This document shows positions 1 through 8,766 of a stretch of 49,349 bases of DNA, one piece after another. The notes below the pieces were generated by a model. The model was not told the DNA's origin, made no database searches, and was given only the letters and a program-made list of their open reading frames with translations. The translations under genes and the position numbers were made by a program. Every line of letters starts with the position of its first letter. Positions within the stretch are counted from its first letter, which is position 1. Source of the stretch: Bacteroidota bacterium (GTDB taxonomy: Bacteria > Bacteroidota > Bacteroidia > Chitinophagales > Saprospiraceae); assembly GCA_029567325.1 (NCBI GenBank), contig JAKQLF010000327.1:1-49349 (forward strand). The letters are read 5' to 3'.

Positions 1-68
1 AAAAAGAAGCCAATCGCTGCTTGGTAAGTCCCTAAATTTGCTTTTTGATATGTAGTATCTGTTATCAT
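1..68 (-). CDS. N-terminal fragment of an unidentified protein (cut by window edge)
   Basis: An ATG at 68-66 opens a frame that stays open to the left edge, giving 22 residues that begin MITDTTYQKANLGTYQ and become more hydrophobic (AAIGFF). It starts 15 bases after the stop of the RIC gene on the same strand, so it is probably the third gene of the rrf2-ric transcript. A role in nitric oxide or respiratory stress would fit the context, but the fragment is too short to name. Confidence 0.4.
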   Translation of the reverse strand, partial: MITDTTYQKANLGTYQAAIGFF

Positions 69-83
69 TATCTTTTCTATAAC

Positions 84-818
84 CTATAAAAGATTTTTTG
101 AAGAGAAGGCGGACTCATACATTTCCAAAGCTTTTGGAAAAAGGATGTTATTTTCCAAATGAATGTGCTTGTGAAGATCTTTTTCAAATTCTTGCAAGAC
201 CATAAAAGCTACCTGATATGTTTGGCATGCGTCTTTTGGCAGTGTATATCCACTTGTAAGAGCAGCAATTTTTTTGAAGCGGGCCCCTTCTTGTTCATGT
301 TCCATTTTCATCATGCTAATCGGGTTTTCCAAGTGTCCAAAATGTGGCTGAGAAAGTTGGAATTGTCCCCGTTGAGCCGCCGCTAGCGCTTGAATGTAAG
401 GAAATAATATTTGCTCTTCTCTTCCCATATGGTTGGTCAGTTCAATTGCAGATTGATCAAATAATTCTTTTATTTCATACAATTCAGGATGCCGCTCTCC
501 ATGCACTTTGCACAATTTGGTAAGATAGGTGGACAAAGCAGGTATGGTATTTCTGACATAAGAATGGTGCACTTTTTCGATATAAGTTGCCAACTCATCT
601 AAAGGCATGTTTCCGAAATTTTCAGTTTCTGGACTCGAAAGGGCTTGATTGATTTCTGCGATGACTGTTTGTAAGTCATAATTTTGCTGTTTACAAGCTA
701 AGTCAAGTGAAATCCCACCATTGCAACAGAAATCAATTCCATAAGCGGTGAATACTTGAGCCGCCTTATAATTTTGAGCAACTATTTTGCTCACTTTTGT
801 ATTTGCTAAATCTTGCAT
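84..818 (-). CDS. ric: Iron-sulfur cluster repair di-iron protein (RIC/ScdA/YtfE family)
   Basis: Cytoplasmic di-iron protein of the family that restores iron-sulfur clusters damaged by nitric oxide or oxidants. The 244-residue product has the expected two parts. An N-terminal ScdA_N (DUF542) domain carries the Cys-Cys-Asn-Gly-Gly signature at about residues 31-35. A hemerythrin-like four-helix domain follows, with repeated His-containing iron-ligand segments (HMGREEQILFP, HFGHLE, MEHEQEG, HIHLENNILFP). Length is normal for full-length ScdA/YtfE. It lies 60 bases downstream of an Rrf2-type regulator on the same strand, and a palindrome in that gap (845-860) matches one before the regulator gene, so control by that regulator is likely. 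Family assignment is firm; the NO-responsive role comes from family knowledge and context. Confidence 0.92.
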   Translation of the reverse strand: MQDLANTKVSKIVAQNYKAAQVFTAYGIDFCCNGGISLDLACKQQNYDLQTVIAEINQALSSPETENFGNMPLDELATYIEKVHHSYVRNTIPALSTYLTKLCKVHGERHPELYEIKELFDQSAIELTNHMGREEQILFPYIQALAAAQRGQFQLSQPHFGHLENPISMMKMEHEQEGARFKKIAALTSGYTLPKDACQTYQVAFMVLQEFEKDLHKHIHLENNILFPKALEMYESAFSSKNLL

Positions 819-844
819 GTTTAATAATTTTTATATAAGATAAA

Positions 845-860
845 AAGATGTTAATATCTT
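845..860. promoter_or_regulatory. Operator-like palindrome AAGAT-N6-ATCTT upstream of ric
   Basis: Perfect 5+5 inverted repeat AAGAT/ATCTT with a 6-base centre, 27 bases before the ric start codon. The same arms and spacing occur upstream of the rrf2 gene (1367-1382). The AAGAT half-site resembles the AAGATGCATTT half-site known for enterobacterial NsrR. Binding by the local Rrf2 protein is inferred. Confidence 0.55.
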
Positions 861-878
861 TAATTATGGTAAAAAAAC

Positions 879-1322
879 TCAATACTTAATATACCCCTTT
901 CCCACTTCAATGATTTGCTTCATTTCTTCTACATCTGTGGAAGCCAATGCTCCTTTTAGATAATCACGCACACTCTTGAACTTAAAATGAGCAGGGCAGG
1001 GGCGATGCTCAGAACATTCTTTAAAACCCAATACACAGCCGTCCAATAGTTGGTTACCGTCAATGACTCGTACGATATCTTCTAATGATACTTTTTTATC
1101 CTTAGGTAAACAAAAACCTCCATTGGGCCCACGGAGGGACTCCAACATTCCTGCCTTACTTAACTGTTGTAAAATTTTTGCGGTGAACGGTTGTGGGGAA
1201 CCAATAGCATCTTTGACTTGTGATACGCCGATATAAGTTACTTCATTTTCGTCAATAGTTCGCTGCTGAAGTGCGAAGTAGATCATGATTTTGATTGCGT
1301 ATATGCAAGATTTTGAAAACAT
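879..1322 (-). CDS. Rrf2-family transcriptional regulator (NsrR/IscR-like)
   Basis: Winged-helix regulator of the Rrf2 family, whose members often bind a [2Fe-2S] or [4Fe-4S] cluster and sense NO or redox state. The N-terminus FSKSCIYAIKIMIYFAL is the usual Rrf2 helix, followed by the HTH region and wing (ESLRGPNGGFCL). Three cysteines spaced C-x6-C-x5-C (GCVLGFKECSEHRPC) match the cluster-binding segment of the family. I place the start at ATG 1322-1320 (MFSKSC). The frame is open to 1343, but that would overlap a good -7 promoter box at 1341-1348. The ric gene follows in the same direction, so this is most likely its regulator. Whether it senses NO or peroxide cannot be read from sequence. 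Confidence 0.88.
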   Translation of the reverse strand: MFSKSCIYAIKIMIYFALQQRTIDENEVTYIGVSQVKDAIGSPQPFTAKILQQLSKAGMLESLRGPNGGFCLPKDKKVSLEDIVRVIDGNQLLDGCVLGFKECSEHRPCPAHFKFKSVRDYLKGALASTDVEEMKQIIEVGKGYIKY

Positions 1323-1340
1323 ATCTTTTAAAGTATAGAA

Positions 1341-1348
1341 CAAATATA
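1341..1348 (-). promoter_or_regulatory. -7 box TATATTTG for rrf2
   Basis: On the minus strand TATATTTG matches the Bacteroidota -7 consensus TAnnTTTG exactly and would start transcription about 10-13 bases before ATG 1322. No clear -33 TTG is visible; the palindrome at 1367-1382 sits in that region, where a bound repressor would block the polymerase. Confidence 0.5.
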
Positions 1349-1366
1349 ATGACTATTTCGGAATAT

Positions 1367-1382
1367 AAGATATTTTTATCTT
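1367..1382. promoter_or_regulatory. Operator-like palindrome AAGAT-N6-ATCTT upstream of rrf2
   Basis: Same arms and same 6-base centre as the site at 845-860. It covers the -33 region of the rrf2 promoter, which suggests autoregulation by the Rrf2 protein. Confidence 0.55.
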
Positions 1383-1511
1383 TTATTATTTTGATTATTT
1401 TTTCTTGCTACTTTTCGCAAAAGGATTATGTGCTAAAGACAACCGTATCCAATAGTCCAAATCTTCATCCAAATCAAATCCCTCTGGATCAACAAAGACA
1501 AATCCTTTGAG

Positions 1512-1964
1512 TTATTGATCTGTCGCATAAGCAAAATACATCGCTTCTAATACTTCGGCAGGCTCTAAAGAATGATAAAATGAAACCGCTTCTACATCTT
1601 GTTTTTCTGCTTGTACAGATAGTAATTGGAAATTTTGTTCCATACAATAGGTCTTTGCAGCATACATTAATTTTTTGCCAACGCCTTGTCTTTGATAAGC
1701 TGTCAAAACAGCAAGATCTTGAATATAGAGAATTGGTTTGGTAGAATGATATTGCTCAAGCACATATGCGGTCAATCCTGCAATTACCTGATCATTCAAT
1801 AAGGCAACAAATACATGGCAGCTATTTTCCCTGAGTAATTTGGCAAGATGTGCTTCATTTGGTCGAGCATACGGTTCATATTCAAAAACAATATCAAATA
1901 CGCTCAATAGTTGTTTGAAATATTCAATCTCAGCCTCTTCCAATTTTTTGATTACCACATCCAT
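1512..1964 (-). CDS. GNAT acetyltransferase resembling AAC(3)-I aminoglycoside acetyltransferases
   Basis: Cytoplasmic acetyl-CoA-dependent N-acetyltransferase of about 150 residues, the usual length for the AAC(3)-I group. The acetyl-CoA loop is seen as YQRQGVGKKL, preceded by LYIQDLAV, with a second block LLSVQAEKQDVEAVSFYHSL near the end. The middle segment (FVALLNDQVIAGLTAYVLEQY) is very like AAC(3)-I enzymes. The frame is open upstream to 2126, but that part overlaps the VOC gene out of frame. I use ATG 1964-1962 (MDVVIKKLEEAE), which lies 10 bases after the VOC stop, so the two genes are probably co-transcribed. Substrate is unproven; environmental members need not confer drug resistance. 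Confidence 0.8.
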   Translation of the reverse strand: MDVVIKKLEEAEIEYFKQLLSVFDIVFEYEPYARPNEAHLAKLLRENSCHVFVALLNDQVIAGLTAYVLEQYHSTKPILYIQDLAVLTAYQRQGVGKKLMYAAKTYCMEQNFQLLSVQAEKQDVEAVSFYHSLEPAEVLEAMYFAYATDQ

Positions 1965-1974
1965 GATTCTACGA

Positions 1975-2364
1975 TCAAAGTTGCGTCCCAACTGACCACA
2001 TATTGCCCGCAAAGTCAATAAATGTCGCGCGTCTGTCTGGGTCTCCTTCCCGTTGTTTTGGGGCTTCTGAAATTTCGCAGCCGGCTTCGATTGCTTTATG
2101 AAAAATTTCATCCACGTTGGGCACATACACGTGCATGACCAAGGTAATCGGAGGATATTTATCAGTGGCGTCAGAAACCATAATGATCGAATCGTCTATT
2201 TGAACTTCAGCATGCATGATTGAGCCATCGGGATTTTCAAATCTCCTCATTTCTTTTGCATCGAATATTTGTTGTAGAAGGGTAATTAATTTCCCAGCAC
2301 CATTCACAATGAAGTACGGTGAAACAGAATTGTAACCTTGTGGTTTGAAGTCTTTGGAATTCAT
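1975..2364 (-). CDS. VOC (glyoxalase/bleomycin-resistance fold) protein, PhnB-like
   Basis: Small cytoplasmic protein of the vicinal-oxygen-chelate superfamily. It has the typical betaalphabetabetabeta pattern: NSVSPYFIVNGAGKLITLLQ at the N-terminus, HAEVQIDDSIIMVSD in the middle and a C-terminal FIDFAGNMWSVGTQL strand pair, as in PhnB-like/YP_-type VOC proteins. The usual GN-x-W block is present. Starts at 2364 (MNSKDFK) or three codons earlier at 2373 are both possible. It is followed at 10 bases by the AAC(3)-I-like gene. Enzyme activity or ligand cannot be predicted. Confidence 0.8.
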   Translation of the reverse strand: MNSKDFKPQGYNSVSPYFIVNGAGKLITLLQQIFDAKEMRRFENPDGSIMHAEVQIDDSIIMVSDATDKYPPITLVMHVYVPNVDEIFHKAIEAGCEISEAPKQREGDPDRRATFIDFAGNMWSVGTQL

Positions 2365-2484
2365 TTTTAGCAATTTTTTGTAGGGCTAAAATAGGTCTTA
2401 TTATTAAGAATTGAGCTAAATATTAAGACTATAAAATTGAATGCTTTTAAATCAAAAATTTTTAATTGTATTTCAAAAAAGCTA

Positions 2485-4263
2485 TTACTTAATTTTTCCA
2501 AAAATAGCCAATCCGGAATTATTCAAAGCTGTTGGTGCGCACATCACAAACGTTATTTGATCTATTGCCACAGTTTTAAAAATTGCACCATTTGATATAT
2601 CTTGTGGGTCATTGGCTTTTTCATATTGGTACCATTGATTTCCCGTGGATTTGAGCAGAACTCCCCCTGACGTTATTGAATATTCATTTGAAATGGAAAC
2701 CGTAGACAATTGTGAAATTAGCTTTTTTGATTTCCTAATCCATTGATCATTTTTAAACTCTACAAAATGAATGTTATTATGAAAATCACCGATTGCTGCA
2801 TAATTATCTGTTAATGATACACTTGTACCAAATCCACCTGAAAATACGGGAGTGTCATCAGCCATTTTTGAGTGAAATGTCCATGTGTTATTGATTAATT
2901 CAAAAAAATATGCACTTCCACCATACGGTGCACCAACATCATCAAGTGCAGCACCTATGACCATTTTATCTTCAAACAAACTTATGGAAAAACCAAACCA
3001 ATCTTCAAAATTTCCATCATTGGCCAATACTACTTGATCAGGGACCCAAAAATTTCCATCAAAAGTGTATGTGTGTACAGATCCAGTAAAATCATTTGAG
3101 CCTACATTTCCAATGATGATGTGAGTAGCTGAAATACTATTATCATAGCCAAATAAATTATTGCTTACCCCGGCAGGATCAATGATTTTTTGATGTTCAA
3201 CCCAAGAACTTCCATTGTAATGATAAATGTATGAAGCTCCGCGATCAAAATTACCATTAAAGTCTGCTTTTGAAGCACCAACTATTGCCCAATTACCAAA
3301 AATGGCAACTGAATTACCAAATTCATCAGATGCGATTCCGTCACTAGCTGTAATTTTTTGCATTTCTACCCATTTTTGACCATCAAAATGGAAAATGTAC
3401 GCACAACCTTGAGCGAATTTGCCATCTACTGTTGCATCTTTAGCTCCTATGATGGCAAAGTTTTCATGAATATCAGCATCGGTACCAAAGCCATCCATAG
3501 CCGCACCATCACTTGCGAAAACAGGATTATATGCAGTTAAATTATCCATTTCACATCCCCATGAACCAAATCCAACATTACCATTGCTATTGGATGGTGG
3601 CATCCAAGCCATAGTACCATTACCATTACTTTGAAGTACTTCTCCAAGTTGACCTATTTGCCCAGCTGGTTTTATTTCTCCGGTTATATTCATGCTTCCA
3701 TTTACTTCGAGTTTCTCTGATGGCGAAGATGTGCCAATGCCAACATTACCCACATTTCCATTATAAATATCATTTCCACTCAATGTCCAATTCCCACTTC
3801 CAAAATTGTCAAGACTATTGTAATGACTTGCTGTTATTTCCCATTTTTGGATGGTAATGTCATACTTTAAGGTAACACTACCACCATTGTATACTGCAAA
3901 TGTCCCTCCAGTTCCTGTGTAGATTTTATTTGGTCCAATAGCATTGGCATCGTCATTATAAATTTCTAATGAATGGCCACTGCGATTGTATAAAGTGATG
4001 ATTCTGTCATGTTCTGCTGCTGCTATTCCTCCTATTTGATAATTACCCGTTGGGCCGATTAACTTGTAATGATTTAATTTATTTGTGTTTATATCTAAGT
4101 TCAAAGTATTACCATCTAACACGGATAATTCACTACTTTTCAATATCAAATCACCTGCAATATCCAAGGTTGCCTTTGGATCTACGGTGCCGATTCCTAT
4201 GTTTTGGCTGAAAAGCAAAGAAAAATTGAAATAGAAAATTGAGGTCAATATAATTTGTCTCAT
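2485..4263 (-). CDS. Secreted FG-GAP repeat protein with fibre-like N-terminus
   Basis: A 592-residue exported protein. Residues 1-19 form a signal peptide (hydrophobic core ILTSIFYFNFSLLFS, then QNIG). Two motifs of the form IGIGTxxPxxxLxIxG (QNIGIGTVDPKATLDIAG and VGIGTSSPSEKLEVNGS) are typical of Bacteroidota proteins whose N-terminus resembles phage tail-fibre or trimeric collagen-like stalks. The second half contains at least five FG-GAP repeats (patterns such as SDGIASDEFGNSVAIFGNWAIVGA), which should fold as a beta-propeller. No T9SS sorting domain is visible at the C-terminus, which ends GLAIFGKIK. It stands alone, with gaps on both sides. A surface or adhesion role is inference only. 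Confidence 0.8.
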   Translation of the reverse strand: MRQIILTSIFYFNFSLLFSQNIGIGTVDPKATLDIAGDLILKSSELSVLDGNTLNLDINTNKLNHYKLIGPTGNYQIGGIAAAEHDRIITLYNRSGHSLEIYNDDANAIGPNKIYTGTGGTFAVYNGGSVTLKYDITIQKWEITASHYNSLDNFGSGNWTLSGNDIYNGNVGNVGIGTSSPSEKLEVNGSMNITGEIKPAGQIGQLGEVLQSNGNGTMAWMPPSNSNGNVGFGSWGCEMDNLTAYNPVFASDGAAMDGFGTDADIHENFAIIGAKDATVDGKFAQGCAYIFHFDGQKWVEMQKITASDGIASDEFGNSVAIFGNWAIVGASKADFNGNFDRGASYIYHYNGSSWVEHQKIIDPAGVSNNLFGYDNSISATHIIIGNVGSNDFTGSVHTYTFDGNFWVPDQVVLANDGNFEDWFGFSISLFEDKMVIGAALDDVGAPYGGSAYFFELINNTWTFHSKMADDTPVFSGGFGTSVSLTDNYAAIGDFHNNIHFVEFKNDQWIRKSKKLISQLSTVSISNEYSITSGGVLLKSTGNQWYQYEKANDPQDISNGAIFKTVAIDQITFVMCAPTALNNSGLAIFGKIK

Positions 4264-4547
4264 AACTTCATTTTAAGTATGAGACAAATGTCTATCAAAT
4301 TATTTTGAGAATTTGGGACGTTGTGTGGATCACTACAGCCATTGAGTAAAATACACCTCCTGTTGATTGTTTACCGACATACTGGGGTTATTTATTTGAA
4401 TAGGATAGGAAGTTTGGTATCGTTTGAAGTGAAAATTATTTGACAAATTCATCAATCAAAATTAATTGGCAACTCCACCTTTAACAACAATTCATTAACA
4501 AAAAGTAATCATCTTCCATTTTATGTTTGCATCCTAAACATCATAAC

Positions 4548-4685
4548 ATGCAATACAAATTACTTTTTTTATTCGTGAGTTTATTAATTTCTAATTTGAC
4601 ATATGCAAAAAGTGAAAAAGTCATTTTGGGCCCAAATGTCAAATTACCAACAGATACTAAATCTCCTGCAACTTCATACAATTAA
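4548..4685 (+). CDS. Possible small secreted peptide (45 residues)
   Basis: A short frame with a convincing signal peptide (MQYKLLFLFVSLLISNLTYA, cleavage expected after Ala-20) and a 25-residue mature part starting KSEKVILGPNVKLP. It is convergent with, and its last 29 bases overlap, the 3' end of the glycosyltransferase gene. No family recognised. The exact start coordinate may be off by one base. The signal-peptide shape is the only support, so this could be chance. Confidence 0.35.
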   Translation: MQYKLLFLFVSLLISNLTYAKSEKVILGPNVKLPTDTKSPATSYN

Positions 4686-5598
4686 AATGCCCTTTGGGAC
4701 AGGTTTTGTAGCCCAATTTACTACATGGCCGGCAGGATAAATTTACTTCTTTGTTGATGAATGGAATAAGATTTTGAAACCCGTAATAAGGGTACATTCC
4801 AAATTTCGGAGTTGTATTTCCCCAGAAAACAGTTATGGGCTTTTTTAAGGCAGCACCGATGTGCATCATGCCCGTATCTCCAGTATAGATGTAATCACTT
4901 TTTTGTAGGATGAGCGCAGAAGTTGAAAGGTCAGATTTGCCTGTAAGATTGATGACGTTTGTTGCGGTTTGCTCTAAATATTGAGCTTCTTCCTCAACAT
5001 CTTTTCCACCGATCAACACTACTTTTTTGCCTGTGGATTTGATAATGCGTAGTGCTAGTTCCTTGGGTATTCGTTTGGTTGCATGGGCAGCTCCTAATAC
5101 TAGCACTTCATAAAAATCTGGAATTTCTGCTGGTAACAAAGATTGAGGATCGATAAAAAAGTCCAGTCCCATTCCATCGTCTTGGATACCGATTGGCTGC
5201 AGAGCTTCTAAGTAACGATCAACCAAATGTTTGTCTGGTAGGAAATCTTTTTTGAAATTTACGAATACCCATTTTTGGATATTGAGTTTGTCAAATGCGA
5301 TGGTCTTATTTCCTAACTGCCTACACAATCGCCTCGTTTTTAATGATTTGTGCAAGTCAATAACCAAATCATAATTTTCAGAACGGAGTTTGTTGAGTAA
5401 TTCACTTTCATTTGACTCATCTAGCAAATGAATTTGATCAATGTAAACATTGTGTTTTAAGATGTTTTCGAAATTGGATTTAGTCAAAAAGTGGACTTCT
5501 GCCAATTGTTGTTTTTTCAACCACCGGACAACAGGACTTGTGAGTACGATGTCACCGATTGATGACAAACGTACCACAAGTACCTTATTGATCTTCAT
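4657..5598 (-). CDS. Glycosyltransferase family 9 protein (ADP-heptose:LPS heptosyltransferase-like)
   Basis: A 313-residue GT-B fold enzyme of family GT9, which in other bacteria transfers heptose or related sugars to the lipid A-core on the cytoplasmic face of the inner membrane. The N-terminal motif KVLVVRLSSIGDIVLTSPVV is diagnostic. The C-terminal nucleotide-sugar site is seen in YIYTGDTGMMHIGAALKKP with ITVFWGNTTPKFGMYPY. It begins 21 bases after the stop of the M4 protease gene on the same strand and is probably last in that operon, although a functional link is not obvious. Sugar donor and acceptor are unknown. Confidence 0.88.
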   Translation of the reverse strand: MKINKVLVVRLSSIGDIVLTSPVVRWLKKQQLAEVHFLTKSNFENILKHNVYIDQIHLLDESNESELLNKLRSENYDLVIDLHKSLKTRRLCRQLGNKTIAFDKLNIQKWVFVNFKKDFLPDKHLVDRYLEALQPIGIQDDGMGLDFFIDPQSLLPAEIPDFYEVLVLGAAHATKRIPKELALRIIKSTGKKVVLIGGKDVEEEAQYLEQTATNVINLTGKSDLSTSALILQKSDYIYTGDTGMMHIGAALKKPITVFWGNTTPKFGMYPYYGFQNLIPFINKEVNLSCRPCSKLGYKTCPKGHFNCMKLQEI

Positions 5599-5619
5599 AT
5601 TTTCGTTTGAGATAAACTT

Positions 5620-8600
5620 TTATTTTTTCACAAATTGCTTTGCGTACGCTTTTTCACCTATTGAAATCCTCAATGTATATAATCCAGATGATAAATCTTG
5701 AACATTTAAGTTGATGCTATTATCTCCAAAACTGCCTCTGTTTTTGAATGTTTTTATCAATTTTCCGGCAGTATCGTGAATTTGGAGAGTTAAATCATTG
5801 GCTTCTTTCAGATTCAAACTCAACCACAATTGATCTTCGGTAGGGTTTGGAGTGAGTGATAATTCAAGCGCTTTCAACTCATCTTCAACTCCAGTTAGTA
5901 CCCTTTGACCGTTACTGAACCAAACTGCCCATTTGGCATCCTCGATGTAATCATTTCCTTCTTCATCTTCCGATGCAATTTTAGAATCTTTTAATATTGC
6001 AAATTTCAAATTCCTTCCATCCGATAAGGTTTTAGTATCATATACCACTACATCATCATTTTTGCTGTAAGTGGGATAACCAAGTGTGTTATTTTGCGCA
6101 ATGACGTCTACGTCGCCCGTTTCTATATTGGCTCCGAGCACGTAATTGATGTCATCTTCTATGTAATCAAAAGCAACGATGTAAGGACTGTTTTTGGCGA
6201 AGGTAGGATTGCCTACGTCCACTCCTTCGGGCAAGCCGCTGAACAATTTGTCAAACAGTATTTCATTACCAGTAGTGAAGTTGTTTTTGTCTATTTCCCA
6301 GACTTTCATGAAATTGATATCCCAGTAGGAGATTTCACCAGCAACTGGGCTATTGATTACGTTGTATGCATCATACATCAAATATTCCCCAGTATAATCA
6401 AATTCCATAGCATCTGCATATTGCACGTCACCCGTGGAAATACCTGCTGCAGTTGTAGCATTTTTGAACGTATTCACAGTGCTTTTGCCAATGCCCAAAT
6501 CAATAATAGTAACTTCTGGAGTTAATTCTTCTCTCAATAAAGCAAGTCTCCTTCCATCTCTCGAAATGACGACATTTCTGAATTTGATGGTTTCTAATAA
6601 AACTTGTTCTTGGGCCTTTTTGGTTTGGTAATCTACGGTGATGTTATGCAGTTTACCATCGCTGGCTATGTATACAATTTCTGTTCCGTCATCGGTTACA
6701 CTTGGTTTACTGAGCGGATCATTGATGGACAAATTTGGTGAAAATATTAAATTGACATCTGGATCGATCATATAAATATCCGTTTGATCTCCATTTGAAA
6801 CAAGGATTAAATCAGCCCCTGGGTTTACTTTGATATCTGTCTGATATTGACTACCTGGATCTGGAGTTCCGCCCCCGCCGCCTGTACCGCCTTGTATACC
6901 GACATTGTTGAACGCTGTTTCAGCAATAGCTGCAACGGATGCACCATATAAATCTTGTGCAGCTTTCATCACCGCAAACTTAGCATCTACAAATTGAGAG
7001 GATTTGGTCAAATATTGACTCAATGCTCTATAGTATACTTTTTCTGCACGGTCTTTTCCTACTGCAGCATTGGAAGCAAATAAGAAAAATGCATAATTTG
7101 GAATACCACTATTGATGTGAACCCCACCATTATCTTGAGATCCTTTATATTGTTCGCTTACATTTTTTGGTTGAAAACCAGCTCCGTAATCGTTTGCAGC
7201 TGCTTTATTATGTGGATCTGATAAATCACGAAGTGCACCAGATGGGAATGCATTTGTCTTTACCACATCTTCGCCTATCAACCAATCATCTCTATCAATC
7301 AGTGCACCAAAAACATCGGCAAAAGACTCATTTAGCGCTCCTGATTCTCCTTCGTATTCCAAATTGGCAGTATTTTGTACAACACCGTGCGTCATTTCGT
7401 GACCAGCAACATCCAATCCTCTGGCCAACTCTCTGAATCCTCCATCTCCATTACCATAAAACATAGCTGCACCATTCCAAAATGCATTGCCCATTGATTT
7501 TCCGTCTTCATCCGCCACATTGATCAATGAAATGATGTTTCCACCACCACCGTTGATCGAATTTCGGCCATGTACATTGATGAAATAATCATATGCTTTT
7601 GCGCCATTATATTGTGCTGAAACAGCAGCGGGTGATTTCCAGGTCGTTTCGGTTGTCTTTACGTGGTCATAATTGAAATCATCCTTTTGCGGTGAGGTGT
7701 TTTTTGCATCAATGGTCCAAATCGTACCATCTGGATCATTGGGTAGGGCAGAAGAGGTTACAAACATTGGTCTGTTTACATCAATCAAATACCTCACGCC
7801 ATTAAAATCAAGACTGTTGATGGTCCTGCTGACTCCCAATAAGTCCGTTCCCTGCATGGCTATGTGGCCATTTAAGATGGTACTATTTTCAACTTTATCC
7901 TCAATGATAGTTGGAGTTTCTGGCTTTGCGTCTACGATTTCGCCAAAGCTGCCATGATTGTGCAATTTGCAACTGTTGACATATTTGTTTATCAGTGTTC
8001 CGTTATGTGCATCGATGAAATACTCCCATCGGTGTAAATTATCGGGATAGGCAGTTATGTGATAAGTAAGTGTAGGCTTTTTATCGTGATAGTATATGAC
8101 CAATTCTGATTTCGGATCACGATCTCCCAAAATACCCATGACATCTTTTAGTGGCATGAATTTTTCTGATTCGCTGAGCAATGCAAGAGCAGTGGCTTCA
8201 GAAATACTTGGATTTACTTCAAATTTTTCTAAACTCTTTTTCCATCGACCATTCAAATAGTCGATTTTATCGCGGTTGGTATGTAACAATAATTCACTTC
8301 CATAAATTTTGACGCCATTGTATTGTTGATCAAATCGGATGTGTTTACTACCAAATTCATCTGTATCAATACGCGTCATCACAAATTCTGATTCAGGGTT
8401 TTGCACCTTGATTTGCGTTTTTACAGCATTCAAGTAAGCATAACTTTGGGTAATCAAATCTTTGCCTTGTCTGGCTTTGTCAGATAATTTTCCTTTAATG
8501 GCAATAGGTAAGTTTTCATCATTGTATTGAATGACCGAAAACTTAGAAAAATCAAGCGCTGCGCCATTGATAGCGCTGAAATTTGATGATTGTGCCGTGG

Positions 8601-8766
8601 TTTTGCTGAAATCTGCACCCTTATAAAGCGACTTTAGTTCTTCGACATCAATATTTAATGGACTAGGTTTAGTATCAGGGATTGTTCCAACCACTTTTTT
8701 AAACTGGCCAATAAGCGCAGCTGTTGAAAGCCATAAGCCTAAAATTGTTAAAATTATTTTTTTCAT
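5620..8766 (-). CDS. T9SS-secreted M4 (thermolysin-like) metalloprotease
   Basis: A 1048-residue secreted zinc endopeptidase. In order: signal peptide (about 1-20), FTP/PepSY-type propeptide (about 60-250), M4 catalytic domain with His-Glu-Met-Thr-His at 456-460 and the third zinc ligand Glu-480 (NESFADVFG), exactly 24 residues after His-456 as in thermolysin, and the catalytic-His segment DNGGVHINSGIPNYA. A Gly-rich linker follows, then a beta-propeller-like region with TolB/WD40-type strands and a C-terminal type A T9SS sorting domain (LTPNPTEDQLWLSL ... LSSGLYTLRISIG ... KQFVKK). The sorting domain predicts crossing of the outer membrane and surface attachment or release. Its ATG overlaps the stop of the upstream lipoprotein gene (TAATG), so translation is coupled. 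Confidence 0.95.
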   Translation of the reverse strand: MKKIILTILGLWLSTAALIGQFKKVVGTIPDTKPSPLNIDVEELKSLYKGADFSKTTAQSSNFSAINGAALDFSKFSVIQYNDENLPIAIKGKLSDKARQGKDLITQSYAYLNAVKTQIKVQNPESEFVMTRIDTDEFGSKHIRFDQQYNGVKIYGSELLLHTNRDKIDYLNGRWKKSLEKFEVNPSISEATALALLSESEKFMPLKDVMGILGDRDPKSELVIYYHDKKPTLTYHITAYPDNLHRWEYFIDAHNGTLINKYVNSCKLHNHGSFGEIVDAKPETPTIIEDKVENSTILNGHIAMQGTDLLGVSRTINSLDFNGVRYLIDVNRPMFVTSSALPNDPDGTIWTIDAKNTSPQKDDFNYDHVKTTETTWKSPAAVSAQYNGAKAYDYFINVHGRNSINGGGGNIISLINVADEDGKSMGNAFWNGAAMFYGNGDGGFRELARGLDVAGHEMTHGVVQNTANLEYEGESGALNESFADVFGALIDRDDWLIGEDVVKTNAFPSGALRDLSDPHNKAAANDYGAGFQPKNVSEQYKGSQDNGGVHINSGIPNYAFFLFASNAAVGKDRAEKVYYRALSQYLTKSSQFVDAKFAVMKAAQDLYGASVAAIAETAFNNVGIQGGTGGGGGTPDPGSQYQTDIKVNPGADLILVSNGDQTDIYMIDPDVNLIFSPNLSINDPLSKPSVTDDGTEIVYIASDGKLHNITVDYQTKKAQEQVLLETIKFRNVVISRDGRRLALLREELTPEVTIIDLGIGKSTVNTFKNATTAAGISTGDVQYADAMEFDYTGEYLMYDAYNVINSPVAGEISYWDINFMKVWEIDKNNFTTGNEILFDKLFSGLPEGVDVGNPTFAKNSPYIVAFDYIEDDINYVLGANIETGDVDVIAQNNTLGYPTYSKNDDVVVYDTKTLSDGRNLKFAILKDSKIASEDEEGNDYIEDAKWAVWFSNGQRVLTGVEDELKALELSLTPNPTEDQLWLSLNLKEANDLTLQIHDTAGKLIKTFKNRGSFGDNSINLNVQDLSSGLYTLRISIGEKAYAKQFVKK

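Noticed and set aside
1295-1510. 71-codon plus-strand open frame
   Set aside because: Overlaps the rrf2 promoter and operator on the opposite strand and has no protein character.
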